A DNA stretch of 64,000 nucleotides, taken from NCBI GenBank assembly GCA_009720755.1, contig WNKV01000009.1:186001-250000 (forward strand), read 5' to 3'. The translations under genes and the position numbers were made by a program. The DNA is from Rhodoplanes serenus. Its GTDB lineage: Bacteria; Pseudomonadota; Alphaproteobacteria; Rhizobiales; Xanthobacteraceae. How positions within the stretch are numbered: position 1 is the first letter of the stretch; the number at the start of each line of letters is the position of its first letter. The notes under the pieces are model-generated. The model searched no databases, had not been told where the DNA came from, and saw only the letters and a program-made list of their open reading frames with translations. Below are positions 56,370-64,000 of this stretch, in pieces.

Positions 56370-57395
56370 TCACTTGCGCCGGCGCCGCCGTCGCCGCTCG
56401 ATCGCCACCCCGAAGGCGACCAGCGTGCCGACCGACGAGGAGACCGCGATCGTCATGGTGGCGTCCTCGTGATAGCGCAGGCTGTCGGCTGTGGTGACGA
56501 CGTCGCCGAGATGCTCGAAGGCGCTGCGCAGCGGGTTGTACCAGCCATGCGCGCGGTCGTCGGTCGGCAGCAGCTCGGTGCCGTCGCCACGGGTCGGCCA
56601 GGAGAGGGCGAGGCGCGTGTTGGTCGTCGGGGCGGTCGTCGGCGCGGCGCCGACCGCGCCGTCGCGGCCCTCGCTCGTTTCGGGGGTGTCGGGGGCTGGC
56701 TGGGCCGGCGGTGTGGCGGCCTGCCGGGCGTCGCGGTCGGTCGGTGGCGCCACGAGGGGCGGGCGCGGATGGCCGGGCAGGATCGGGTTCAGTCGGCCGG
56801 GCCCGCGCAGCGAGAGGTCGACGGGGCCGGAAGACGACACGCTGGCGCTCTGCTCGGCCAGCACCACGGCGTGACGGCCGGTGGCGAGTGCCGTCACCTC
56901 GACGGCGCCGTTCACCACCTCGACATCCGAGCTCCCGGAGCCGACCGTGACGCGGAACTGGGTGCCCTTCACAACGGCGGCCAGATACGGCGTCTCGACC
57001 GAGAAGTGCTGCACCGGCCGCTTGTCGACGTCGAGCAGGAGCGTGCCGGCGCGGTGCAGGATGGTGGTCGAGCCGTCCTCGGTGGTCGCGTCCGGAAGCG
57101 CCATCACCGAGCCCGGCGACACCAGGATCGACTCGCGGCCGCGGACCAGGAGGACACGGCCGTTGCGGCCGGTCGCCACCACGGTGCCGGGGCCGAGCAC
57201 CGCGTCGACCGCGAGTGCGACGGTCGTCGTGGACGCAGTGCCGACACGGACGTCGCCGGACATCTTGGCGACGCGCCATTGCGGCTCGGCGGCCGCCGCG
57301 CCGGACACGACGGCGAGGCTCGTCACGAGGGTCGCCATCAGGGTCGTGGCGAGAGAGATGAGCACGCGGAACGGGAACGATCGTCGCTCGAACAT
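56370..57395 (-). CDS. FecR-domain periplasmic protein
   Basis: 341 residues from the ATG at 57395. Signal peptide with SLATTLMATLVTSLAVVSGAAAA; FecR domain at about 40-160 (VATGRNGRVLLVRGRESILVSPGSVMALP, FSVETPYLAAVVKGTQFRVTV); then a Pro/Thr-rich stretch; near the C-terminus a hydrophobic segment (TIAVSSSVGTLVAFGVAI) followed by RRRRRRRK, so it is anchored in the inner membrane. FecR-like domains are sensors; placed directly before the CHASE2 gene, it probably feeds the same signal. The partner relationship is inferred. Confidence 0.82.
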   Translation of the reverse strand: MFERRSFPFRVLISLATTLMATLVTSLAVVSGAAAAEPQWRVAKMSGDVRVGTASTTTVALAVDAVLGPGTVVATGRNGRVLLVRGRESILVSPGSVMALPDATTEDGSTTILHRAGTLLLDVDKRPVQHFSVETPYLAAVVKGTQFRVTVGSGSSDVEVVNGAVEVTALATGRHAVVLAEQSASVSSSGPVDLSLRGPGRLNPILPGHPRPPLVAPPTDRDARQAATPPAQPAPDTPETSEGRDGAVGAAPTTAPTTNTRLALSWPTRGDGTELLPTDDRAHGWYNPLRSAFEHLGDVVTTADSLRYHEDATMTIAVSSSVGTLVAFGVAIERRRRRRRK

Positions 57396-57872
57396 GGCCG
57401 AGGTCCCACGGTGAGCATGGTGCCGTTGCGGCACCGCCGGTAGTAACTCGATACTAAATTGCTTCTAAAGTTGCTTATCTCGGGACGCGCAATCTCGACC
57501 GAGGGCGGCAAGTCGGCGTTAACCGCGCGGGTCGCACGCGGCGGCCCGGATGGGGCTCGCGGCCGATTGCGGTCGGGATTTCGCCCTGCGCACCAGCGAA
57601 TGCGCGAGCAGACAGCTTTTACACACGTTGGAATTGCGGTTTGCCAGAAGGCCGCGATTACTTTCCGTCAACCCTGTTTCGAAAGAGGGGGCAGGCCCGC
57701 CGCGGTGGCAGCGCGGCTGTCGCGGCGCGCCCGGCTGATGCTGCTTCGGATGGCGCGTACGACGGCGATGCGACGACGTGGAAGGGGGGTGGTGAAGGGT
57801 GAAATGGTCCCGGATTTTGGGGCCAGGGCGCAAGTTGGAATTCGGCCGCTTCGTTGGTAGACGGAGCAGGCG
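57396..57872. other. gap between the FecR-domain gene and the IS3 remnant
   Basis: The first 90 bases are AT-rich (actaaattgcttctaaagtt) and probably hold the FecR/CHASE2 promoter. The rest is GC-rich and includes the leftward flank of the insertion sequence, whose exact end was not found. No gene seen. Confidence 0.45.
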
Positions 57873-58163
57873 ATGACGAAGAGAACGAGACGGAAGATCG
57901 ACGCGGGGCTGAAGGCGAAGATCGCGCTGGAGACGATCGGCGAGCAGGCGACGGTGGCCGACCTGGCGCAGCGCTACGAGGTTCATCCCAACCAGAATTA
58001 CGCCTGGAAGAAGCAGCTCCTGGACAATGCGGCGCGGGCGTTCGACCCGACCGTGGGTGCGGACGCCGAGAAGCTTGCACACCGGACGGTCGACGACCTC
58101 TATCCGGAGATCGGCCAGCTGACAGTGGAGCGGGTTTTTTTAGCCAGGAGGTCCGGCAAATGA
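57873..58163 (+). CDS. IS3-family transposase OrfA
   Basis: 96 residues. Helix-turn-helix transposase_8 domain: [37 protein letters not shown], then a leucine-zipper-like end ([17 protein letters not shown]). Near the end GTTTTTTTA forms a seven-T run; related elements have the sequence VERDFLA here, so Val may be a mutation of GAC. Overlaps the start of orfB (ATGA). orfA looks intact. Confidence 0.8.
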   Translation: MTKRTRRKIDAGLKAKIALETIGEQATVADLAQRYEVHPNQNYAWKKQLLDNAARAFDPTVGADAEKLAHRTVDDLYPEIGQLTVERVFLARRSGK

Positions 58164-59002
58164 GCGCGGCGGACCGGCGAGAGATGCTCGATCGTAGCGA
58201 CGAGACGCTTTCGGTCCGGCGGCAATGTGCCTTGCTCGGGGTGGCGCGGTCGAGCGTCTACCGGCCTGCGCGGCCCGCCAACGACAGCGATTTCGCCCTG
58301 ATGCGGCGGCTCGACGAGCTGTTCACGGCGTGGCCGTTTTACGGCTCGCGCCGGCTGGCGGGGACGCTCCGGGCCGAGGGATGGCTCGTCAACCGCAAGC
58401 GCGTGCAGCGCCTGATGCGACTGATGGGAATCGCCGCGCTGGGGCCGAAGCCGAACACCTCGAAGCCGGCGCCGGGCCACAAGGTGTTTCCCTATCTGCT
58501 GCGGGATCTTTCGATCGAGCGCCCGAACCAAGTGTGGGCGGCCGACATCACGTACATCCCGATCGGACGCGGCTTTCTCTACCTCGTGGCAATCATCGAC
58601 TGGGCGAGCCGAGCGGTTCTCGGATGGCGGCTGTCGAACACGCTGGACACCTCGTTCTGCCTGGCGGCGCTCGAGGAGGCGATGGCGCGGTACGGCAAGC
58701 CGGAGATCTTCAACACGGACTAAGGTTGCCAGTTCACCTCGGCCGCCTTCACCGGCGCGCTGCTCGCGGCCGGCATCCGGGTCTCGATGGACGGCCAGGG
58801 CCGCTGGATGGACAACGTGTTCATCGAGCGACTGTGGCGCTCACTGAAACACGAGGACGTCCATCTGAAGCACTACGCCGACGGCCGGGAGGCGAAGGCC
58901 GGCATCGCCGCGTGGATCAAGTTCTACAACGAGCGGCGGCTCCACCAGGCGCTCGGCTATCGCACGCCGACGGCGGTGTGGCGCGCTTCCAGCGATGACT
59001 AG
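58160..59002 (+). pseudogene. IS3-family transposase OrfB, with premature stop
   Basis: Starts [13 protein letters not shown] and shows the rve integrase core: VWAADITYIPIGRGFLYLVAIIDW (first Asp) and FNTD (second Asp). Directly after FNTD comes TAA (58721-58723), where relatives have a Gln (CAA). The frame then continues GCQFTSAAFTGALLAAGIRVSMDGQGRWMDN to the DDE Glu in FIERLWRSLKHEDV, ending at TAG after SSDD. A single C-to-T change explains the stop, so no active transposase is expected without suppression. Confidence 0.85.
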
Positions 59003-59053
59003 GCTGTGGACATGATGGACAACGCGAGCGCGTTGCCCATCATGTTCACAGCC
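59002..59053. repeat. 52-base near-perfect palindrome at the IS3 right side
   Basis: 25-base arms with 23 matches around a 2-base centre; left arm begins GGCTGTGGACATGATGG, right arm ends CCATCATGTTCACAGCC. It starts within the orfB stop codon. Confidence 0.85.
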
Positions 59054-59121
59054 GCAAAAGCCGCAGACAGATCGATTGGCAGCATGATATCAGAGGATCG
59101 GAGCAGCCGAGCTTCCAACTA

Positions 59122-59808
59122 ATACCAACGGCGTCACAGATTGACCGCTGCCTAGGCTCTGATTGCGAAATGAGCGGATGCGGCCCGGCTCGGCGGCGAG
59201 GGCGTTCCAGGCGTCGCAGCAGGCGTCGACGATGTCGTCGTAGGTGTCGAAGACGCGGTTGGAGAGCCAGTTGCCGCGCAGGAACTGCCAGACGTTCTCG
59301 ACCGGATTGAGCTCTGGTGAGTAGGGTGGCAGCTTCAGCAGGCTGATGTTGTCTGGGACGCGGAGCCGCCCGCCGGTCTTGTGCCAGCCGGCCCCGTCGA
59401 GCACGACGACGGCATGGCACCCGGGCCTCACGGTGCGGGCGATCTCGGCGAGATGCAGGGTCATGGTCTCGGCATCGGCCTTGGGCAGCACGAGAGCGGC
59501 GCCGCAATCGCGAGCCGGACAGACCGCCCCGAACAGATAGGCCCAATCGTAGCGCTGGTCGCGTGGAGCGCGCGGCCTTGTGCCGCGCGCGGCCCAGATG
59601 CGGGTCAGCGTGCCCTGCTGGCCGACACGCGCTTCGTCCTGCCACCAGAGCTCGATCGGCTTGCCGCGTGCGCGGGCCGGGATGCAGGCGGTGACCAGGT
59701 CGGCGAAGTTCTTTATGCGCCTCCTGGGCCGCGACGTCCTGCTCGGGACAGCGCGGCCGCACCGACATCCGCCGGACGCCGAGGCGCCGCAGCAGGTCCC
59801 CCACCCCC
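59122..59808 (-). pseudogene. IS630-family transposase remnant
   Basis: Recognisable DDE segments: WWQDEARVGQQGTLTRIWAARGTRP, VVVLDGAGWHKTGG, and LLKLPPYSPELNPVENVWQFLRGNWL. The N-terminal helix-turn-helix part is gone: the left inverted repeat joins directly to LLRRLGVRRMSVRPRCPEQD. A frameshift near 59710 then separates that part (…EAH) from the main body (KNFADLV). It cannot encode an active transposase. Confidence 0.8.
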
Positions 59809-59825
59809 TCTCACGCCATTGGTAT
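59122..59825 (-). mobile_element. internally deleted IS630-family element
   Basis: Ends are inverted repeats ATACCAACGGCGTCA (59122-59136) and TCACGCCATTGGTAT (59811-59825), 13 of 15 bases matching. About 700 bases lie between them, against roughly 1.1 kb for intact members. The transposase lacks its N-terminus and is frameshifted. Confidence 0.75.
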
Positions 59826-60030
59826 AAGAACGCCACGCCAGTGGTCCTCGCCTCGGGGTCCACTTCAGGGCAGCAACTCCGATTCCCATGAAGCGAACGC
59901 AAGCGCGTAGCTTCGCCAATGACCGCGACCGTATTCGGTCAGCAAGCGGACGGATGCGTCCAATCGGGACAACACCGTCCTCCGTGTCCACGATCTCCAT
60001 GCGCCGCGCAGTCTGCGGCGTGCAAGAGAG

Positions 60031-62406
60031 CTACCATTTGTGTTCTTCGCCGGCGATCGAGAAATCGCCCGCCCGGCGCGTCAGGTGCGGCGAATAGCAG
60101 GAATCATTCGCGAGCACGGGTCCATGCCGACGCACCATGGCGTCGACCTCTCGGCGCGCCCGCTCCCTGGCTTCTGGTGTCTCGTCCGGCCCGCGGCTCA
60201 CCGATTCGAGATGATATAGTTCCGCGAATGGCGTAAAGACATTCCGGTATCCTTTCGCACGCACGCGTAGACACAGATCGATATCGTTGTACGCGACCGG
60301 CAGGTCGACCTCGTCGAACCCACCGACCTCGTCGAACACGGAACGCCGCATCAGCATGCAGGCCCCGGTCACGGCCGAGTAGTTCGAGGCGACGCGGAGC
60401 CGACCGAAATACCCGTTCGCCTCCCGGTCCTCGTTCAGGAACACATGACCCGCCACCGGACCAATCCCGGTCACGACGCCTGCGTGCTGAACGGTTCCAT
60501 TCTCGTAATACAGCTTGGCTCCAACGCAGCCTACCCCATCCTGCAGAGCGTATCCCACCATGTCGTCGAGCCAATCGGGCGAGATCACCTCGGTGTCGTT
60601 GTTCAGAAAGCAAACGAGGTCGCCGCTCGACCGAGCCACGCCGAGATTGTTGAGGGCGGAATAATTGAACGGTCCCGGGGCTGGCACCATACGGATGGCG
60701 CCGTCGTGCCGCCAGGAGTCGAGGAGCTCTCGGGTCGCGATCTCGACGGAGTCGTTGTCGACGAGCACAATCTCGACGTCCGGATAGCGTGTCCGCTCCC
60801 GCAAGGATCGGACACATCCGCGCAAGAGGTCCGCCCGGTCCCGGAACGGGATGATCACGGAGACCCGCGGAGGTGGACTCGGCAGAACGTAGTGAACGCG
60901 ATAGCCAGTTCCCGAAACCACGGACACCTCCGCGTGCACGCCACGCCGCGCCAAATGTTCCGCCACGGCGCGGCGGCCGGCCTCAGTGGCAGGATCCTCT
61001 GCAGTGAAGGCCCGGTCGGTGGCGTCACCAGCCCGGCAGTGACAGAGGACGAGCGGCACGTGCCGAATCTGCTGTGGGCCGGCGACATCCAGGATGCGGA
61101 GGGTAAGATCGTGGTCCTCGGCGCCTTCGAACTCGCGACGCCACCCACCAACGCGTTCGACAAGCTCCCGTCGATATATGACCAATCGGTCGAGATAGTT
61201 GCGGGAATACAACAGCTCGCGGGAAAAATCCGGTTTGAAATAGGGGTCGTGACGCTGACCTCGCCGGTCGAGCCGATCCATGTCGGTGTAGAGCAGCGCG
61301 ATCTCGGGGTCGAGTGCGAGGATGCCGCTGCAGATCGCGACCGCCTCCGTGGCGAGCTTGTCATCAGGATCGAGACGGGCCACGTAAGGAGCCTTGGCCA
61401 GCGCTACCGCCGCGCCGAGCGCGTCAGCTACGCTGCCGCGAGATTTCAAGGATACGGCATCGACATTCGGGTAACGTGCCGCCCGCGCGATGATACGCCC
61501 AACTCGCGGATCGCTCGAACCATTGTCGGCAATGCAAAGCTGCCACTCGCCGCTGTTCTGGCGCTGCACGGACCGGATTGCGGCAGCGAGGAACCGAGGT
61601 GGCGGATCATTCACCGGAATCAGAATCGCTATTCGCGGCCGCGGGCCGACCTCGTGCAAATCGGTCATCATCGTGCGGAGGGCGACCGGTTCGCGGGTCG
61701 CCATCCAACGGTCGTAATGTCCGAGACGAGGGAAGCTCTCCGTGACCACAAACGGCCGAGACGGAGAGAGAAACGACTTGAAGGTCGTCCAATCTCGGCG
61801 GGATAGTCGTCGCCCGATCTGCCACGCGACCTCCGCAACGGAGATCGGCCGCAGCGTCACCCTGACGTCCTGTCCGGAATCCTCGAACCGGTCGAGCCCG
61901 AACCGGATTTCGTGAACCTCTGGCGCGATGTAGATCAATGTGCGAAGACCGTAAGCCTGCACAATACAGCGGAACGAGCCAAGCGGGGCAGCTCCGGCCC
62001 CGAAAGCGTCGACCGCAAGACGTCCGGCACAATGCGAGCCGGCCACCTTCAATCGATACCACCCGCGAACGCCCGCTGTCCGCGGCTCGAGTGTAAGTCG
62101 CGTTATCCGGCCGAGGATGCCGGGCTCCTCGCTCAACGTGCAGCCCCGTCCGCCGGACCGCCAGAGATCGAGACGGCTTCGGATCACAATGCTATCCCAC
62201 TGTAAGGCGGATGCACAAATCTGGCCAAGCCTGCCTCCCGGCCTCCCCGTGCCGGCGCCCCGATGAGAGGCGAGCCGCTTCTGTCCAGGCCGAAGCGCAA
62301 CATCACAGTACACCCCGATCGTATCGTCCAGGCTCTTCGGCAGCAGCAGACCGGTTTCATCGCGTTCACCGCGCATCCTCGACGAGGCGCCGAAGATAGG
62401 CCCCAT
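60031..62406 (-). CDS. two-domain family 2 glycosyltransferase
   Basis: 791 residues if begun at the ATG at 62406, which overlaps the end of rfbA by 41 bases; a later start is possible since the first 80 residues are not domain-like. Two GT-A domains: one at about 250-480 ([43 protein letters not shown]) and one at about 520-770 ([64 protein letters not shown]). Resembles O-antigen and rhamnan-type transferases (RfbC-like). Downstream of rfbA-rfbD, so it probably adds sugars to a surface polysaccharide. Base composition is less GC-extreme than the neighbours, hinting at transfer. Confidence 0.82.
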   Translation of the reverse strand: MGPIFGASSRMRGERDETGLLLPKSLDDTIGVYCDVALRPGQKRLASHRGAGTGRPGGRLGQICASALQWDSIVIRSRLDLWRSGGRGCTLSEEPGILGRITRLTLEPRTAGVRGWYRLKVAGSHCAGRLAVDAFGAGAAPLGSFRCIVQAYGLRTLIYIAPEVHEIRFGLDRFEDSGQDVRVTLRPISVAEVAWQIGRRLSRRDWTTFKSFLSPSRPFVVTESFPRLGHYDRWMATREPVALRTMMTDLHEVGPRPRIAILIPVNDPPPRFLAAAIRSVQRQNSGEWQLCIADNGSSDPRVGRIIARAARYPNVDAVSLKSRGSVADALGAAVALAKAPYVARLDPDDKLATEAVAICSGILALDPEIALLYTDMDRLDRRGQRHDPYFKPDFSRELLYSRNYLDRLVIYRRELVERVGGWRREFEGAEDHDLTLRILDVAGPQQIRHVPLVLCHCRAGDATDRAFTAEDPATEAGRRAVAEHLARRGVHAEVSVVSGTGYRVHYVLPSPPPRVSVIIPFRDRADLLRGCVRSLRERTRYPDVEIVLVDNDSVEIATRELLDSWRHDGAIRMVPAPGPFNYSALNNLGVARSSGDLVCFLNNDTEVISPDWLDDMVGYALQDGVGCVGAKLYYENGTVQHAGVVTGIGPVAGHVFLNEDREANGYFGRLRVASNYSAVTGACMLMRRSVFDEVGGFDEVDLPVAYNDIDLCLRVRAKGYRNVFTPFAELYHLESVSRGPDETPEARERARREVDAMVRRHGPVLANDSCYSPHLTRRAGDFSIAGEEHKW

Positions 62407-63238
62407 ATGAACTCTTGTCGAAGCGTAGGGCGAGCGCCAGCAACTCTTCAGTTCCGATGAAACCTTGCAGAAAGGCTATTTCTTCTGGACAGCCCACGAG
62501 CAGTCCCTGGCGGGCCTGGATCGAGCGCACGAATTCGGACGCTTCAAGGAGCGCGTCGTGGGTGCCGGTGTCGAGCCAGGCATAGCCGCGGCCGAGCTTG
62601 ACGACATCGAGCGCGCCCATCTCGAGATAACGCCGGTTGACGTCGGTTATCTCCAGTTCCCCGCGCGCCGATGGTTGCAGGTCGGCGGCGATGTCGAGCA
62701 CGCGGTTGTCGTAGAAGTAGAGGCCCGTCACCGCCCAGGGCGAGCGGAACGCCTTCGGCTTCTCGATCAGCTCGGCCGGCCTGCCGTCGCGATCGAACAC
62801 CACGACGCCGTACTGGCTCGGGTCGCGCACGAAATAGCCGAACACGGTGGCCCCCGCCGGCGATTCGGCCGCGCGGGAAAGCGCCTCGGAGAGGCCGTGG
62901 CCGTAGAAGATGTTGTCGCCGAGGACGAGGCACACTCGGTCGGTGCCGACGAAGTCGCGGCCGAGCACGAACGCGTGGGCGAGCCCGACCGGCTTCTCCT
63001 GCACGACATAGCTCAGCCGGATGCCCCAGGTCGCGCCGTCGCCGAGCAGGCGCTCGTAGAAGCCGAGATGCTCGGGCGTCGAAATCAGCAGGACGTCCCG
63101 GATGCCGGCCAGCATCAGCACCGACAGCGGATAATAGATCATCGGCTTGTCGTAGACCGGCAGGAGCTGCTTGTTGACCGCGAGCGTCGCCGGGTAGAGC
63201 CGGGTGCCGCTGCCGCCGGCCAGGATGATGCCCTTCAT
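62366..63238 (-). CDS. rfbA: glucose-1-phosphate thymidylyltransferase
   Basis: 290 residues, start [18 protein letters not shown], the nucleotidyltransferase P-loop-like motif. Makes dTDP-glucose, the first step to dTDP-L-rhamnose. Further RmlA marks are [59 protein letters not shown] and [13 protein letters not shown]. Its ATG overlaps the rfbD stop (ATGA). Confidence 0.95.
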   Translation of the reverse strand: MKGIILAGGSGTRLYPATLAVNKQLLPVYDKPMIYYPLSVLMLAGIRDVLLISTPEHLGFYERLLGDGATWGIRLSYVVQEKPVGLAHAFVLGRDFVGTDRVCLVLGDNIFYGHGLSEALSRAAESPAGATVFGYFVRDPSQYGVVVFDRDGRPAELIEKPKAFRSPWAVTGLYFYDNRVLDIAADLQPSARGELEITDVNRRYLEMGALDVVKLGRGYAWLDTGTHDALLEASEFVRSIQARQGLLVGCPEEIAFLQGFIGTEELLALALRFDKSSYGAYLRRLVEDAR

Positions 63239-64000
63239 GTCGGCGGTGCCTCCTCGGATGCGGCCAGCCGATCGAGCGTGGCGGTGAGCGCCGTCTGCCA
63301 GTCGGGTTGCGCGACGGCGAAGCGGGCGACCGTGGCGCTGCAGTCGAGCCGCGAGTCGGCCGGCCGCCGGGCCGGCGTCGGATACTGGTCGGTGGCGATC
63401 GGCACCACCTCGGGAACATGCGGCAGCCGGGTCGCGGCGAGCACCAGGACGGCGCGCGCGAGGCCGCACCAGGTGGTCTCGCCCGCGTCGGCGTAGTGGA
63501 ACGTGCCGGTCGGCGCGTCGGGATCGGACACCAGCCGCGCCGCGATCACGAAGCACGCCGCGGCGAGGCCGGCGGCGGCGGTCGGCGTGCCGCGCTGGTC
63601 GTCGACCACGGTCAGCCTTTCACGCTCGGCGGCGAGCCGCAGCATGGTCTTGACGAAGTTCTTCCCGAACGGGCTGTAGAGCCACGACGTGCGCAGGATC
63701 ACGTGGTGTGGATTCGTCTCGCGCACCGCGCGCTCGCCCGCCTCCTTGGAGGCGCCGTAGACGCCGAGCGGGGCGACCGGGTCGTCCGGCCGGTAGGGTG
63801 CGCCCTTGCGGCCGTCGAACACGTAGTCGGTCGAGACGTGGAGGAGCGGAATGCCGCGCCGCGCGGTCGCCGCCGGGGCGTCGGCGTTGATCGCAACGGC
63901 GCGCGCGGGCTCCGCCTCGGCCTGGTCGACGGCCGTGTAGGCGGCCGCATTGATGACCATATCGAACGGCGCCGCCGCAACCGCGGCCTCGATCGCGGCC
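63235..64000 (-). CDS. rfbD: dTDP-4-dehydrorhamnose reductase, partial
   Basis: The gene runs off the right edge of the window; the frame is open through position 64000 and its start lies beyond. Visible: [17 protein letters not shown], the dinucleotide-domain pattern of Rml[37 protein letters not shown] with the catalytic Tyr-x3-Lys (YGASK), and [21 protein letters not shown]. Last step of dTDP-L-rhamnose synthesis. rfbB and rfbC may lie beyond the window. Confidence 0.93.
   Translation of the reverse strand, partial: AAIEAAVAAAPFDMVINAAAYTAVDQAEAEPARAVAINADAPAATARRGIPLLHVSTDYVFDGRKGAPYRPDDPVAPLGVYGASKEAGERAVRETNPHHVILRTSWLYSPFGKNFVKTMLRLAAERERLTVVDDQRGTPTAAAGLAAACFVIAARLVSDPDAPTGTFHYADAGETTWCGLARAVLVLAATRLPHVPEVVPIATDQYPTPARRPADSRLDCSATVARFAVAQPDWQTALTATLDRLAASEEAPPT

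Larger units (their letters stand above)
57873..59053 (+). mobile_element. decayed IS3-family insertion sequence
   Basis: Two overlapping genes in the IS3 arrangement (orfA, and orfB in the -1 frame). orfB contains an internal stop. The boundaries are uncertain: terminal inverted repeats of the element were not found on the left, and the right side carries a 52-base palindrome. Confidence 0.75.

Noticed and set aside
53696..56497. Very long open frame (933 codons) antisense to the CHASE2-GGDEF-EAL gene
   Set aside because: It is rich in Arg, Ala, Asp and His with no domain, as expected from the reverse of a GC-rich gene; the other strand has complete domains. The same holds for long antisense frames at 23656-26415 and 12347-14044.
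58119..58145. Programmed -1 frameshift at the seven-T run of IS3 orfA
   Set aside because: Family frameshift sites are A-rich (A6G). The T-run here is explained by a GAC-to-GTT change, and an ATGA overlap already allows reinitiation of orfB.
57853..58160. Upstream extension of orfB frame from 57854
   Set aside because: The frame is open but its product is Asp/Glu/Arg-rich without the helix-turn-helix found in the orfA frame, so it is a shadow.

Overview
The window is about 64 kb of very GC-rich DNA from an alphaproteobacterium, most likely Hyphomicrobiales (Rhizobiales), perhaps near Rhodoplanes or other Xanthobacteraceae. The order is supported by gene content: a SciP-type CtrA inhibitor, an FlbD/sigma-54 flagellar circuit, an HWE-family histidine kinase, an extensin-like periplasmic protein, a PmtA-like methyltransferase, and the run miaA / ilvB-ilvN / ilvC / leuA. 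The genus is a guess. No rRNA, tRNA, CRISPR array, prophage or replication origin was seen.

Layout. 0-5 kb: the end of a VTT-domain membrane protein, an EEP-fold nuclease/phosphatase, an isochorismatase-like hydrolase, a repeat-rich gap with a 27-residue membrane peptide gene, and an amidase plus chagasin-like inhibitor pair. 5-12 kb: extensin-like lipoprotein, HWE kinase, SDR oxidoreductase, Tim44-like membrane protein, sorbosone dehydrogenase-like lipoprotein. 12-16 kb: a two-gene unit of a DUF4914 PEPCK-like P-loop protein and a divergent protein-kinase-like protein, transcribed away from a MarR regulator. 16-23 kb: dusA, a TauE/SafE exporter, tandem Rnk-like factors, a small membrane protein, miaA and msrQ (the last two overlap tail to tail).

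23-31 kb is branched-chain amino-acid synthesis. ilvB is preceded by a leader peptide with Ile-Ser-Leu-Leu-Ile-Val and an intrinsic terminator. leuA, on the other strand, is preceded by a leader peptide with a Leu-rich end and a pairing element. Both look like translation-coupled attenuators. Repeats and an orphan substrate-binding protein lie between them. 31-36 kb: NUDIX hydrolase, ABC-F ATPase, pdxY, GNAT acetyltransferase.

36-46.7 kb is cell-cycle and flagellar: minCDE, the fliF-fliG-fliH-fliN-flbD operon, sciP, and fliK-flgD. Upstream of fliF and of fliK lie two related 20-bp palindromes that I read as FlbD (ftr-type) sites. The fliK copy sits about 100 bp above a good sigma-54 promoter. 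The fliF and sciP regions also carry CtrA-box-like sequences. This matches the Caulobacter flagellar hierarchy.

46.8-57.4 kb: mnmA, a PmtA-like methyltransferase, a DUF6496 basic protein, treZ, a chemoreceptor, and a FecR plus CHASE2-PAS-GGDEF-EAL pair. 57.8-59.9 kb holds two decayed insertion sequences: an IS3-family element with an in-frame stop in orfB and an internally deleted IS630-family element. 60-64 kb is a surface-polysaccharide cluster: a two-domain glycosyltransferase, rfbA and rfbD, the last running off the window.
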